From NCBI RefSeq assembly GCF_003315615.1, contig NZ_PDCH01000001.1:124001-188000 (forward strand): a stretch of 64,000 nucleotides of DNA. Direction: 5' to 3'. The translations under genes and the position numbers were made by a program. The notes under the pieces were generated by a model, which was not told the DNA's origin, did no database searches, and was given only the letters and a program-made list of their open reading frames with translations. Below are positions 14,574 to 24,476 of this stretch, piece by piece (position 1 is the first letter of the stretch; the number at the start of each line of letters is the position of its first letter). This DNA is from Bifidobacterium xylocopae. GTDB lineage: Bacteria > Actinomycetota > Actinomycetes > Actinomycetales > Bifidobacteriaceae.

Positions 14574-17201
14574 ATGTGGTCAATATCCTGGAAGATGATG
14601 AAGCGCGACGGGCGCATGTTGGTTCCGGCCGGCATCGCCATCCTGGTCGGCTCCCTTTTCATAGCCGCCACCTTCCTGTTCGGCAATACCATGGACGGAT
14701 CCCTCCGCAAGCAGGTATCATCCTCCTTCGGCGAAGCCAACTATGCCATTGCGCCCAAGCAGGGCGTCAGCGATGCTGACTCGGATTTGCATGTGGTCAA
14801 GGACTACCACCTGGACGCAATACGGGCATGTGCAGGTGTACGGGGAGCCAGGGCGGACGTGCTCATGCTGGTGGAACTGTCCTCAGTGGACGGTGCCAAG
14901 CATACGAACACAGCCGGCACGGCCGTGGCCGAACCTGACACGCTGATGCCAATGCCTCTGGTGGACGGCCGCTGGCCGGCTTCGGACTCCGAGGTGGCCC
15001 TGCCTCGAAACGCGGCCGACCGGCTTGGGGTCAGGCTGGGGGACGATGTAAACCTGAAAGCCATATCGGGCGGACAGGATGGACCTGGGGGGAGCTCCAG
15101 CATCCGCATGAAGCTGGTGGGCCTGAACGAAGACAAGGAGGGCCCCTACATAAACTACGGGGGCGCAAGTGTGATGGCCGAGGGCGCCATGGCCCGCCTG
15201 CACGGTGAACCAGCCTCCATGGGCATCGGCACTTATCCAGCGCCGTACGTCTACCTGTCCATCGACCGTTCACAAGCCGGTGAGCCCACCCTGCGCCGGA
15301 TACGCGGCCTTCTGCCCAAGGGCTTTCAGCTGCGGACACGTGCGGCTTTCGAGGACCAGCAGATCAAGCAGCTCAGTGGTCAGACCAGCATCATGACCAC
15401 TTTCCTGCTCTCCTTCGGCGTGCTGGCCATGTTCGTGGCCGCCCTGGTCATCGCCAACACCTTCCAGGTGATGGTGGCCCGGCAGCGCCGGACCCTTGCC
15501 CTCCTGCGCACCATAGGCGCCAAGAAAGGACAGGTGCGTGCCTCGGTGCTCATGCAATCCGGCGTTCTTGGTCTTATCTCCTCACTTCTGGGCACCCTGG
15601 CCGCCCTTGGCCTCATGGCGCTCGCCCATGCCATGGGACTGCGGGTCGGGGCGGTCATCCTGAAGCCGATCATCACGCCCCCGGTCCTGCTGGTTCCGGT
15701 TGTCTTCGGCACGGGTATGACCATCCTGGCTTCGCTGTCATCGGCCGCCGCCGCCACCCGGGTCACACCCCTGGAGGCCCTGCGGCCGGTTCAGGTAGGC
15801 GGAGGCAAGCGCTCGGGCAAGCTCCGTCTGTTCGTCGCCTGTCTGATGATCGTGGTGGGCGCGGCCGTGGCCGCTTGGGTCGTCTACCAGGCGGTGCAGG
15901 ATTCACGCGGAGTCAGGGGCACCATAATCAGCACGCATGCAGACACGGCTCTGGCCATCGCAGTCGGTGCCGTGGCCTTGCTCTTCCTTGGTCTGCTCTT
16001 GTGCGCCAATCGCTGGATTCCTTGGGTGCTCAGGGGAATCGGTGCGTTGGTGGCCCAAGTCGGACCGTCCTCCAAGGTGGCCGTAGGCAACATCTCCCGC
16101 AATCCCGCCCGTGTGGCCGCCACCGGCACAGCCCTCCTGATAGGCGTGACCCTGGTCTCCTGCCTGGGCACCGGCGCTGTTTCGGCCAAGCAGACCCTAG
16201 GCACCGCCCTCGATTCGCACTACAGCGTGGATGTGGAGATCGACCTGCCCAAAGCCGACAGCGCAGGCCTGGACAAAGTGCGCCAGGTCAAGGGCGTCAA
16301 GGCGGCCGACATGGTTCCCGTCTACCGTGCCGAAGTGGAAGCGGGCAAGAAGGGCGCGGATGTGGCGGTGTTCGCGCTCACCCCAGGCCAATCCGGGCGG
16401 CTGATGAACGTGGACCAGGAGTCATCCATGGCCGGTGGGTCCAAGCTGGTCATGCCCGAGGGGCAGCTGAGCGGCAAGTCCCAGGTCAAAGCCGGGCAGG
16501 GCGTCCGCCTGACGCAAGGAGCCGGTAAGAACGGGGGGCCACGGGCTGGTTTCTCGTTCAGGACGGTGGCGGGTTCCTACAATGGTCTCAGCGACAATAC
16601 CGGGCTGTATGGTGTCGCCCTCGTAGACCGGGCCGATTCCTTGGGCCAGCCGGACCACTATGAGATCTGGGCCAAGTCCGACGGCACCCAGCCGGCCGGG
16701 GTCTTTACCGAGGACATTCGCCAGGCCATGAGTTCGGCGGCTGAGGCGAGTGTGGCCGGCGGCATCGCCATGAAAGCCATGTATGAGCAGGTGATCGACA
16801 TATTCCTGGGGATCATGCTGGCCTTGCTCGCCGTAGCGGTGGTGATCGCGCTGATCGGCGTGGCCAACACCCTCTCCCTGTCGGTGATCGAGCGCAGCAA
16901 GGAGTCGGCCACCTTGCGTGCCATCGGCATGACCCGCCGCCAGCTCAAACGTTCCCTGGGGGTGGAAGCCCTGCTCATCGCCCTGGGTGCAACCCTGGCC
17001 GGCTTGGTCCTGGGCACGCTCTTCGGCTGGATCGGTTCCTACATTGTGTTCGAGTCCCTGGGCAAGGTGGCGCTGCCCGTCGATTGGGGCATGTATGCCC
17101 TGATTGTGGTGGTCGCTGCCCTGGCTGCGCTTATGGCCAGCCTGCTGCCGGCTCGCCGCGCCGCCAAGACGCCTCCGGTCGAGGCCCTGGCCGAGGCGTA
17201 G
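14574..17201 (+). CDS. FtsX-like (MacB-family) ABC transporter permease
   Basis: This 875-residue protein has two FtsX modules. The layout is an N-terminal helix (residues about 15-35), a large extracytoplasmic domain (about 40-255), three helices at about 265-400 (TTFLLSFGVLAMFVAALVIA onward), and two helices near 410-490. A second periplasmic-like domain (about 530-735) and three C-terminal helices starting at FLGIMLALLAVAVVIALIG follow. The cytoplasmic loops after helices 1 and 2 of each module carry the RRTLALLRTIGAKKGQ and KESATLRAIGMTRRQL coupling motifs. It works with the ATPase just upstream. The size and two-domain form match permeases of the ABC exporters that extrude peptides or act mechanically on envelope substrates. 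A strong bidirectional hairpin lies 37 bp downstream. Confidence 0.92.
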   Translation: MWSISWKMMKRDGRMLVPAGIAILVGSLFIAATFLFGNTMDGSLRKQVSSSFGEANYAIAPKQGVSDADSDLHVVKDYHLDAIRACAGVRGARADVLMLVELSSVDGAKHTNTAGTAVAEPDTLMPMPLVDGRWPASDSEVALPRNAADRLGVRLGDDVNLKAISGGQDGPGGSSSIRMKLVGLNEDKEGPYINYGGASVMAEGAMARLHGEPASMGIGTYPAPYVYLSIDRSQAGEPTLRRIRGLLPKGFQLRTRAAFEDQQIKQLSGQTSIMTTFLLSFGVLAMFVAALVIANTFQVMVARQRRTLALLRTIGAKKGQVRASVLMQSGVLGLISSLLGTLAALGLMALAHAMGLRVGAVILKPIITPPVLLVPVVFGTGMTILASLSSAAAATRVTPLEALRPVQVGGGKRSGKLRLFVACLMIVVGAAVAAWVVYQAVQDSRGVRGTIISTHADTALAIAVGAVALLFLGLLLCANRWIPWVLRGIGALVAQVGPSSKVAVGNISRNPARVAATGTALLIGVTLVSCLGTGAVSAKQTLGTALDSHYSVDVEIDLPKADSAGLDKVRQVKGVKAADMVPVYRAEVEAGKKGADVAVFALTPGQSGRLMNVDQESSMAGGSKLVMPEGQLSGKSQVKAGQGVRLTQGAGKNGGPRAGFSFRTVAGSYNGLSDNTGLYGVALVDRADSLGQPDHYEIWAKSDGTQPAGVFTEDIRQAMSSAAEASVAGGIAMKAMYEQVIDIFLGIMLALLAVAVVIALIGVANTLSLSVIERSKESATLRAIGMTRRQLKRSLGVEALLIALGATLAGLVLGTLFGWIGSYIVFESLGKVALPVDWGMYALIVVVAALAALMASLLPARRAAKTPPVEALAEA

Positions 17202-17238
17202 CGGGGTGGAGCCCGGCGGTCCGGCGGTGGCGGACCGC

Positions 17239-17285
17239 CGGTTTGGGGCCGTATCCGGCAGTCGGTCGGATACGGCCCCAAACCG
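17239..17285. terminator. Bidirectional hairpin terminator between the FtsX permease and response regulator
   Basis: Perfect 18-bp arms (17239-17256 and 17268-17285; CGGTTTGGGGCCGTATCC and its complement) enclose an 11-nt loop. It sits between convergent genes. No T-tract follows on either strand, so it may act as a strong stem rather than a classical terminator. Confidence 0.75.
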
Positions 17286-17344
17286 TGGGTGACAGTGGGG
17301 AAAGCGATCGGATATCGTTTGCTCCGGACCTCCGCAAGGTCGTA

Positions 17345-18154
17345 TCAGACCAGTTTGTTGTCGTAGGCGAAGACCACGGCCTGCACCCTGTCACGGGCGT
17401 GGATCTTGGCCAGGATGTGCGCCACATGTGTCTTGACCGTGGGCAAGGAGATGAAAAGCCTGTCGGCGATCTCCTGGTTGGACAGGCCGTGGGCGATCTC
17501 CACGAGCACTTCCAGTTCTCGTTCGGTCAGATCATCCAATTCCGGGTCCCGGTAGTCGGCCGGCCCTGCGGAAGTGCTGTCCTGGGTGGTGGCCGGCGCC
17601 GCTTCGTTGCTCATATTCGCCTGGGGGCCGGGGGAGGCCTGCGCCATGTGCTCGATCAGACGTTTGGTGGCCGAGGGCGCGATGATGGCGTTGCCCTGGT
17701 ACACCGTGCGAATCGAAGCCAGCAGTGTTTCGGGTTCGGTGTCCTTGAGGAGAAAACCTGAAGCGCCAGCCTTGATGGCTGCCATCACATACTCGTCCAG
17801 GTCGAACGTGGTCAGGATGATGACGTGCGTCAGGCCGTGGGCTTCGGGTCCATCGCCGCACTGACCGGGAACAGGGCCGCAGATGCGGCGTGTGGCCTCC
17901 AGCCCATCCATGCCGGGCATGCGTACATCCATGAGTATCACGTCCGGTCGCAAACGTTGGGCCAGATCGATGGCTTCCTCCCCCTGCGAGGCCTGCCCCA
18001 CCACATCCATATCGTCTTGCGAACCGATGACCATGGCGAATCCGGCGCGCACCAAATCCTGGTCATCGGCGATGACGACCCTGATCGGCCTTCCGGCTCC
18101 CTGTCCGCTTGCGCCCAACCCGACCTCCCGTTCGGCACCGATTATTGACTTCAT
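17345..18154 (-). CDS. NarL/LuxR-family response regulator
   Basis: This 269-residue protein has an N-terminal receiver domain (about residues 22-145): VVIADDQDLVRAGF with the acidic pair, phospho-acceptor Asp in VILMDVRMPGMDG, ILTTFDLDEY and the Lys in GFLLKDTEP. The C-terminal GerE/LuxR helix-turn-helix (about 205-265) is LTERELEVLVEIAHGLSNQE followed by PTVKTHVAHILAKIHARDR. A Gly/Gln/Ser-rich linker joins them, and a stretch CGPVPGQCGDGPEAH is inserted in the receiver after alpha3. It lies 45 nt after the kinase stop on the same strand, so the pair is cognate. The adjacent exporter is the natural candidate target, by position only. Confidence 0.92.
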   Translation of the reverse strand: MKSIIGAEREVGLGASGQGAGRPIRVVIADDQDLVRAGFAMVIGSQDDMDVVGQASQGEEAIDLAQRLRPDVILMDVRMPGMDGLEATRRICGPVPGQCGDGPEAHGLTHVIILTTFDLDEYVMAAIKAGASGFLLKDTEPETLLASIRTVYQGNAIIAPSATKRLIEHMAQASPGPQANMSNEAAPATTQDSTSAGPADYRDPELDDLTERELEVLVEIAHGLSNQEIADRLFISLPTVKTHVAHILAKIHARDRVQAVVFAYDNKLV

Positions 18155-18199
18155 GCTAGCGGGTCGCGTCTACAGGAGCGTCCTAGTCCGCGATGATGG

Positions 18200-20818
18200 T
18201 CAGCTGCCGTCCCCGGACCGCCCTACAGGATGAAGTCGAAGACCGGATGAAGCCTGGTCGGTTTTGTGATCGGCGTCCGAGGAGCCGCTCTGACGAAGGA
18301 TGTCGAGCAGCTGACGCATGCGGGCCAAGGCCGCTCTGCCTTCCTGGCCGATCGTTTCGAATGCCTGATCTACATCATCGGCCGGTATCGTCGAGTCGTC
18401 TCGCCGCTTGCGGACGATGAGGGCGATGCCTGCGTCGGCGCCGGCGATCACACGGCTGAGCGTGGCGCTGACTTCGGCCTGGATGTCTGCGCCGATTCTC
18501 GCCCGCTCCGCGTTCGCGGCCAGCCTTCGACGTTGAGCCTCACCCTGGCGCAAGGCCTCCTCGCGTTCCTGCAGGAGCAGGATGCTGGACCCCGACACCC
18601 GCCGCCACAGTCCGAGGACCAGGGCGCAGGTGCAGCAGATGGCCGATACCGCCAGGATACCGCCGGCGATGGCAGCGGGGGAACCGTTTTTCGAGACAGC
18701 TGGACCCGGACGCTCACCCATGGCCCAGGCCAAGAGGGTGGTGGAGCCGTACAGGACTTCGACTCTCAGCCGCAGGTACATCAACGCCAGTTCGGTGACT
18801 ACTGTGGCCGGTACCCAGATGCGTGTCCTGCCCCGGCCGTATGCCGTCGCAGAGTAGATGGAGACCAGGACCAGCAGGTTGACCGAGCCCAGCCAGGGGA
18901 CGGCTATGAGTTCCACGGCGCCGACGGTCGCTATGACGGCGGCGCTCAGGTTGGGTGTGCGTCGGCGCAGGACGAGCGGCAGCGCCAGGCAGGCCGACTC
19001 GGCCGCGACCGCAGCGGTCGGCACCATGTTCCCCTGCTCCCACAGGTTGGTGTCCAATGCGAAGAACGAGGTGTCCGACACGGTCATCAGCAGCAGGAAC
19101 GGCACCAGCAGGAAGGCGTCGACCAGCAGGTAATGCCTGCCGGCCCAGGCGGACAGACGCTCGATGGGGTTGGCCTGGTATGGTGAGGCCGAAACCAGTG
19201 CGGCTTTCGTGTCCTGGGGTCGGACCTTGAGCGGGCCGGTGCTGGTGCCAGGCGGCTGTTCGGTGCCTGCGACGGTTTCGGAGGGTGTCATCGTTGGGTT
19301 CGGCTGGGAGCCAAAAGGTATGAGGGCCTCCACCAGGAAGCCGCCCCCTGCAAGTGGACCTGCCTGTACACTGCCTCCTATGGCCTCCACCCGTTCACGC
19401 ATGCCCAGCAGTCCGTAGCCGTGGTGGTCGGGCGCTTCCAACCGGGAGGCACCGCCCCGCCCGTCGTCGCTGATGGAGATCCGCACGTCCCTGGCCGACC
19501 AGTGTTCGTGGATGACCGCATGCGCGTTCGTTCCCGCGTGCTTGCGAATGTTCGACAGGGCCTCCTGGACGCAACGGTAAGCCACCAGACTGGCCTCGGC
19601 ACTCAATTCATCAGGTTCGGGGGTGCCTTCGAACGTCCTCTCCAATCGCAGGTCGGGGGAGGCCGTGCGGGCCTGCCGTACCAGGCCGTCAATGGCGGTG
19701 TAGGAATACTTGCCGGTCGCCTCCTCTCTGGTTGACGTGCGGGCTGGCTTATCTGGGGTCTGAAGGCGGCCGGCGGGTGCGTACGTATCCGTGGGCCGGC
19801 GGGATGTCGAAGCGTTCATTGCGTCCGCCGGACTCGGATTGTTGGTCTGTGCCTTCCTCGAATCGGACGGGGGTTGCGTCCGCTCCGTATGCCCGTCGTC
19901 GGTCCGGCCTGCATCCGCAAAGCTGCCGAATAGCCCGTCCAAGTCCCTCAATGCCCGTCCGGCCTCCCGGCGTATCGTCTCCATCACTTTCAGAGCCAGT
20001 GCAGGGTCCTTGGCCCCGGCATAGCGGCCCGCGTCGGACTGCACGATCACAATCGAGAGGGTGTGCGCCACGAGGTCGTGCATGTCCCTCGCAATCCGCG
20101 CCCGTTCGGCGGAGGCAGCCAGCCGGTCCTGCTCGCGTTGCCGGTATTCGATGGCCTCGTTGCGCTTACGCATGGCGTCCAGGGACTGCCGCCGGGCCCG
20201 GTTCCAATGGGCCAGGATGATGACCAGAAGCAGGAGCAGGGCATATCCCGACAGATATATGGCAAAGCGCAGGATTGTGTTCGGCAGGCAATCCGACGGG
20301 CCCCTGCCCGACGACGGTGCGCACGCCGGCCTGATCCCATGATTTGCCGTCTCGCTGAATCCGGGGATGCGGAGGAATTCCAGCAACGGGCCGAAATTGT
20401 AAGCCAGGGCGTTCAGCAAGGCCGCCAGGGCCACCAGTGAGAAGCCGGTGAGTGCATATCTGCGGCCCTGCTTTCTTGGTCCGTAGGTGATCACCGAATA
20501 CAGCATGATGAGCCCTAGGGCATCGCAGATGAGGAGGGTGGGTCCGATCAGCAGCTGTGCCAGGCAGATGGCGACGAAGGACTGGGCGGCGGGTTCTGGC
20601 CGGCTGCGGCGGAAAATCAATGGCAGGCCCAGGATCAGGCTGAATGTCAGGGCGGTCACGTGACGGGAGGGGAAGATGAATCCATCATTCAGTATCGGCG
20701 CCTGTCCGTAGTCACAGAGCACCCAGGTCAGTAGGCAGGCCGGCAGGCCGTCACGTAGGAGGACATGGCCCCTCCAATAGGCGGTCATTCGCCCCCATGC
20801 CCGACTTGCTGCGCTCAT
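18200..20818 (-). CDS. Tandem (double) sensor histidine kinase with degenerate second module
   Basis: This 872-residue protein is two NarX-like kinases in one chain. Module 1 has about five to six helices (residues 20-205), a HisKA_3 dimerisation helix RIARDMHDLVAHTLS with acceptor His247, and a HATPase_c domain with N-box SNIRKHA, G1 SDDGRGG and G2 YGLLGMRERV. Module 2 starts near residue 570 with a second set of helices (VDAFLLVPFLLLMTV onward). Its HisKA_3-like helix RIGADIQAEVSATLS has Gln780 where His is expected, and the chain ends with no ATPase domain. The first module should be active; the second may be a sensor or regulator. ATG 20818 was chosen because upstream starts overlap the divergent promoter region; ATG 20788 is possible. 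A Ser/Thr/Pro linker separates the parts. Confidence 0.88.
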   Translation of the reverse strand: MSAASRAWGRMTAYWRGHVLLRDGLPACLLTWVLCDYGQAPILNDGFIFPSRHVTALTFSLILGLPLIFRRSRPEPAAQSFVAICLAQLLIGPTLLICDALGLIMLYSVITYGPRKQGRRYALTGFSLVALAALLNALAYNFGPLLEFLRIPGFSETANHGIRPACAPSSGRGPSDCLPNTILRFAIYLSGYALLLLLVIILAHWNRARRQSLDAMRKRNEAIEYRQREQDRLAASAERARIARDMHDLVAHTLSIVIVQSDAGRYAGAKDPALALKVMETIRREAGRALRDLDGLFGSFADAGRTDDGHTERTQPPSDSRKAQTNNPSPADAMNASTSRRPTDTYAPAGRLQTPDKPARTSTREEATGKYSYTAIDGLVRQARTASPDLRLERTFEGTPEPDELSAEASLVAYRCVQEALSNIRKHAGTNAHAVIHEHWSARDVRISISDDGRGGASRLEAPDHHGYGLLGMRERVEAIGGSVQAGPLAGGGFLVEALIPFGSQPNPTMTPSETVAGTEQPPGTSTGPLKVRPQDTKAALVSASPYQANPIERLSAWAGRHYLLVDAFLLVPFLLLMTVSDTSFFALDTNLWEQGNMVPTAAVAAESACLALPLVLRRRTPNLSAAVIATVGAVELIAVPWLGSVNLLVLVSIYSATAYGRGRTRIWVPATVVTELALMYLRLRVEVLYGSTTLLAWAMGERPGPAVSKNGSPAAIAGGILAVSAICCTCALVLGLWRRVSGSSILLLQEREEALRQGEAQRRRLAANAERARIGADIQAEVSATLSRVIAGADAGIALIVRKRRDDSTIPADDVDQAFETIGQEGRAALARMRQLLDILRQSGSSDADHKTDQASSGLRLHPVGRSGDGS

Positions 20819-20971
20819 ATCATCAGAGAATAGCCTGACCGCTTCATCACAGGCCTCGGCCCCAGGTATGATTCTCGGGTCGCCCCTTCCTTCCTCGGGC
20901 CGGACACGGCGCGGCACCGATTGGACAAAACGGGCATAATGGGTGCCATCGGTCCGATCAAGGAGGAACCA

Positions 20972-22318
20972 ATGGAACACCTGGAGTCCTACTCCATGCC
21001 AGGCATGCATGTCGAGGAGGGGTCGATTCCCGTTCCCTTGGATTGGGAAGGTCTGGATCCGGGCGACGACATAGGCGCCGGCCCCCGGCTACGTCTCTTC
21101 TATCGGGTCCTGACCGCGCCCGGCCGGATCCATGACGACCTGCCGCTGCTGGTTTTCCTTCAAGGGGGGCCCGGGGGAGCCGGTCCCAGACCCCTGACCC
21201 CGCAATCGGACCCCTGGATCGCCGAAGCCCTCCGGCATTTCCGTGTGGTCCTTCCGGACCAGCGGGGTACCGGCCGCTCAAGTGCCATTGATGGCACCGG
21301 TTTCGCCGCCATCGGCGGTCCGGGGGAGCAGGCCGCCTACCTGCGCCGTTTCCTGGCCGGTTCCATCGTCCGTGACTTCGAACACCTGCGCAGGACGGTC
21401 TTCGGCGGTCGTCGTTGGCTGAGCCTGGGCCAGTCCTATGGCGGCTTTCTGACGCTGGCGTATCTGTCGGCCTTCCCCGAAGGCCTGGCGGCTTGTTTCA
21501 CCACCGGCGGCATCCCGCATGTGCCGGCCGATGCAAGTGAGGTCTATGAGCACACCTTTCCCAGGATGAAAGCCAAGACACAGGCCTTTTACGATCGGTA
21601 TCCCCAGGATCGCCAGCGGGTGGCGGCGGTGGCAGACATCCTGGCGGAGGGGGGCGCGCGCCTGCCGGGGGGTGATCCGCTGACGGTGGAACGCTTCCAG
21701 ACCCTGGGATCGGATTTTGGCATGAAGCCTTGCTTCGAGCGCCTGCATTGGCTGCTGGACACGGCCTTCCCCGACGGTGATGGGAGCCTGAAAACGGGGT
21801 CGACGGCTCGTCTCTCCGATATTTTCCTGGCCGGGGTCGATCGGTCCACGGCCTCCGCACCGCTGTACTGGCCCTTGCAGGAGTTCATATACGCGGATGG
21901 GGAGTGCGGTCCCATCGATTGGGCCGCCCAGCGGGTGCGGGACCAGGACCCGTCTTTCAGCCCCGATGGCCGGCCGTTGATGTTCACCGGTGAAGCCATC
22001 TTCCCCTGGATGTTCGAACAGGAGAGGAACCTTCGCCCGTTCCGCCAGGCTGTGCAACTGCTCATGCAGGAGGGGACCTGGCCCAGGATATATGACCCAG
22101 AGCGGCTGGCTGGCAACGAGGTTCCCCTGCAGGCGGCCGTCTACTACAACGACATGTACGTGGACCGTGAGCTGCAGATGGACACGCTCTCCCGGATCGG
22201 TTCGTCACATGCGTGGGTGACTTCGGGGTACGAGCATGACGGCTTGCACGAGGGAGGTGTGTTCTCCGAATTGCTGGCCCAGGCCATGGATCGCGGCGGT
22301 CTGGACGGCTTGCTCTAA
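20972..22318 (+). CDS. pip: Proline iminopeptidase-like alpha/beta hydrolase (S33)
   Basis: This 448-residue hydrolase has the S33 iminopeptidase signs. FLQGGPGGAG is the oxyanion-hole motif, VVLPDQRGTGRSS is typical, and LSLGQSYGGFLTLAYL contains the nucleophile Ser. The likely Asp and His lie in the C-terminal half (YNDMYVD and YEHDGLHEGG). The length is that of the larger actinobacterial prolyl aminopeptidases (about 430-450), with a helical cap domain at about 200-330. They release N-terminal proline from peptides in the cytoplasm. AAGGAGGAA directly precedes ATG 20972, which decides the start over 20921. It is divergent from the histidine kinase. Confidence 0.88.
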   Translation: MEHLESYSMPGMHVEEGSIPVPLDWEGLDPGDDIGAGPRLRLFYRVLTAPGRIHDDLPLLVFLQGGPGGAGPRPLTPQSDPWIAEALRHFRVVLPDQRGTGRSSAIDGTGFAAIGGPGEQAAYLRRFLAGSIVRDFEHLRRTVFGGRRWLSLGQSYGGFLTLAYLSAFPEGLAACFTTGGIPHVPADASEVYEHTFPRMKAKTQAFYDRYPQDRQRVAAVADILAEGGARLPGGDPLTVERFQTLGSDFGMKPCFERLHWLLDTAFPDGDGSLKTGSTARLSDIFLAGVDRSTASAPLYWPLQEFIYADGECGPIDWAAQRVRDQDPSFSPDGRPLMFTGEAIFPWMFEQERNLRPFRQAVQLLMQEGTWPRIYDPERLAGNEVPLQAAVYYNDMYVDRELQMDTLSRIGSSHAWVTSGYEHDGLHEGGVFSELLAQAMDRGGLDGLL

Positions 22319-22415
22319 GGCTTCCGGTTCCACCGGCCCTTGCGATACGATGAGGGCGAATATCGGTAACGGGCCTATGCTATTGGCCCTGTGCAAGCGG
22401 ACAAGGGGCTGAGCA

Positions 22416-23216
22416 GTGACGAAAGAGAACGTGACGATCGGGTTCATCGGATTTGGTGCCATGGGTCAGGCCATCGCCCAAGGACTGGTCGACGCCGGCG
22501 TGGTGGACGGCGCGCATATCATCGCCACGACACCGCACTTCGATCGGGTGCAGGCGTCGGCCGGGCGTATCGGGGCCAAGGCGGTGCCTTCGGCCGCCGA
22601 AGTCGTCGAGGCGGCGGACATCGTCGTGGTTGCGGTCAAGCCGGACCAAGTCGAGGATGCCTTGCGCCCTGTGTTGGACGAGTTGGCAGGCCCGGACCGT
22701 TTCGTACTCTCCATCGTCGGCGGCTGCACCCACGCCTGGTACGAGGATCTCCTCCAGGCCGGTACCCATCTGATTTGCTCGGTGCCCAACACCCCGATTG
22801 CCGTTGGCCGCGGCATCCTGGTGACCGAGAACGACCACAGCCTGACACCTGGTCAATACCGAACCTTCAAATCGGTATTCGGGCCGGTCGCATTGATCGA
22901 GGAGGTGCCGGCCGCCCAACTGGGTATCGCCACCACTGTGGCTGGTTGTGCGCCGGCCTTCACCGCCATGTATATGGAGGCCCTTGCTGATGCGGGTGTC
23001 AAGCATGGCTTGTCCCGGTTGTCCTCCTACCGGTTGGCCGCGCAGATGGTGGAGGGGACCGGCGCCCTGTATCTGGCCACCGGCACCAATCCCGGAGCCA
23101 TGAAGGACCAGGTCACCTCACCCGGTGGCTCCACGATCAAAGGGGTGGCTGCCTTGGAGAAGGACGGATTCCGTGGGGCGGTTATCGATGCGGTGGATGC
23201 AATCGAAGGCGAGTGA
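22416..23216 (+). CDS. proC: Pyrroline-5-carboxylate reductase
   Basis: This 266-residue NAD(P)H-dependent enzyme makes proline from pyrroline-5-carboxylate, the last step of proline synthesis. The N-terminal fold is TIGFIGFGAMGQAIAQGL. The middle has VVAVKPDQVEDAL, SIVGGCTH and SVPNTPIAVGRG. The C-terminal ProC signature runs through GAMKDQVTSPGGSTIKGVAA. The length equals the family's. A GTG start at 22416 has AAGGGG upstream. It lies 97 bp after pip; a peptidase releasing proline beside proline synthesis is suggestive but unproven. A strong hairpin follows the stop. Confidence 0.95.
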   Translation: MTKENVTIGFIGFGAMGQAIAQGLVDAGVVDGAHIIATTPHFDRVQASAGRIGAKAVPSAAEVVEAADIVVVAVKPDQVEDALRPVLDELAGPDRFVLSIVGGCTHAWYEDLLQAGTHLICSVPNTPIAVGRGILVTENDHSLTPGQYRTFKSVFGPVALIEEVPAAQLGIATTVAGCAPAFTAMYMEALADAGVKHGLSRLSSYRLAAQMVEGTGALYLATGTNPGAMKDQVTSPGGSTIKGVAALEKDGFRGAVIDAVDAIEGE

Positions 23217-23232
23217 GGCATACCGCTGATAC

Positions 23233-23272
23233 GCAGGGGCGGCGCCCGGCATCCCGCAGGCGCCGCCCCTGC
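23233..23272 (+). terminator. Hairpin terminator after proC
   Basis: Perfect 14-bp arms (GCAGGGGCGGCGCC at 23233-23246 and its complement at 23259-23272) enclose a 12-nt loop, 17 bp after the proC stop. No clear T-run follows. It separates proC from ychF. Confidence 0.7.
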
Positions 23273-23308
23273 CTGTGATTGGTCAGCGGCGCGGATAGAC
23301 TGGGAACC

Positions 23309-24397
23309 ATGTCTTTGACCATAGGAATCGTCGGCCTGCCCAACGTGGGCAAGTCCACCCTCTTCAACGCACTTACCCGTAACAATGTCCTGGCGGAGAA
23401 CTACCCCTTCGCCACGATTGAACCCAACACCGGCATCGTGCCGCTGCCGGACCCGCGCCTTCCCAAGCTGGCCAAGCTGGTCCACACGGAGAAGATCGTG
23501 CCCGCCACGGTCACGTTCGTGGACATCGCCGGCATCGTCAAGGGTGCTTCCGAGGGTGAGGGCCTGGGCAACCAGTTCCTGGCCAACATCCGCGAGGCGG
23601 ACGCCATCTGCGAGGTGGTTCGTGCCTTCGAGGACGACGATATCGTCCACGTCAGCGGTCATGTGGATCCTTCGGACGACATCGAGACCATAAACACCGA
23701 GTTGATCCTGGCCGACCTACAGACCATCGAGCACGCCCTGCCGAAGCTGGAGAAGGACCTGCGCGGCGGTAAGATCGAACAGTCCTACATGGATGCGGTC
23801 AAGCAAGCCCGGCAGATCCTGGGCGAGGGTGAGACCATCGACCATGCGGCCACGGCCGGCACAATCGACAAGGCCGAGATATCCGAGCTCCATCTCATGA
23901 CCGCCAAGCCCTTCATCTACGTGTTCAACCTCGATGACGACGAGCTGGCCGACGACGGGCTCAAGGCCAGGCTGGCCGCTTCCGTCGCTCCGGCCCAGTC
24001 CATCTTCCTCAACGCCCAGTTCGAGGCCGACCTGACCGAGCTGGACGAGGCCGACGCACGAGAGATGCTGGCCGACGCGGGTCTCAAGGAATCCGGCCTG
24101 GACCAGCTGGCCCGTGTGGGCTTCGACGTGCTGGGCCTGCAGACCTTCCTGACCGCCGGGGAAAAGGAAGTCAGAGCCTGGCAGATTCACCAGGGTTGGA
24201 CCGCCCCCCAGGCCGCCGGCGTGATCCACTCCGACTTCGAGCGCGGTTTCATCAAGGCCGAGATCGTATCCTACGGCGACTTCGTGGCAGCCAACGGCTC
24301 CATGCCGACCATCAAGGAGGAGGGCAGGCTCCGCCAGGAGGGCCGTGACTACGTGATGCAGCCCGACGACATCGTGGACTTCAAGTTCAACGTATGA
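23309..24397 (+). CDS. ychF: Redox-regulated/ribosome-binding ATPase YchF (OLA1)
   Basis: This 362-residue Obg-related P-loop protein uses ATP rather than GTP. It has G1 [19 protein letters not shown]3 [15 protein letters not shown], the YchF-specific FNLDDDEL in the G4 position (instead of NKxD), a coiled insert at about residues 130-200, and a C-terminal TGS domain ([18 protein letters not shown] and [14 protein letters not shown]). It binds ribosomes and responds to stress. ATG 23309 begins exactly at the conserved MSLTIGIVG; a weak in-frame start at 23279 overlaps the terminator region. It has housekeeping character. Confidence 0.96.
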   Translation: MSLTIGIVGLPNVGKSTLFNALTRNNVLAENYPFATIEPNTGIVPLPDPRLPKLAKLVHTEKIVPATVTFVDIAGIVKGASEGEGLGNQFLANIREADAICEVVRAFEDDDIVHVSGHVDPSDDIETINTELILADLQTIEHALPKLEKDLRGGKIEQSYMDAVKQARQILGEGETIDHAATAGTIDKAEISELHLMTAKPFIYVFNLDDDELADDGLKARLAASVAPAQSIFLNAQFEADLTELDEADAREMLADAGLKESGLDQLARVGFDVLGLQTFLTAGEKEVRAWQIHQGWTAPQAAGVIHSDFERGFIKAEIVSYGDFVAANGSMPTIKEEGRLRQEGRDYVMQPDDIVDFKFNV

Positions 24398-24415
24398 CCT
24401 TGCGCCGCCTATGAT

Positions 24416-24454
24416 AGGGCCCCGCCGCCGGCTGAGCGCCAGGTGCGGGGCCCT
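24416..24454. terminator. Hairpin between convergent ychF and NAD(P)-binding gene
   Basis: Ten-base arms AGGGCCCCGC (24416-24425) and GCGGGGCCCT (24445-24454) enclose a 19-nt loop. The position between two convergent stops suggests a shared terminator. Confidence 0.65.
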
Positions 24455-24476
24455 TGCTGTATGCGGCTACGAGGCC

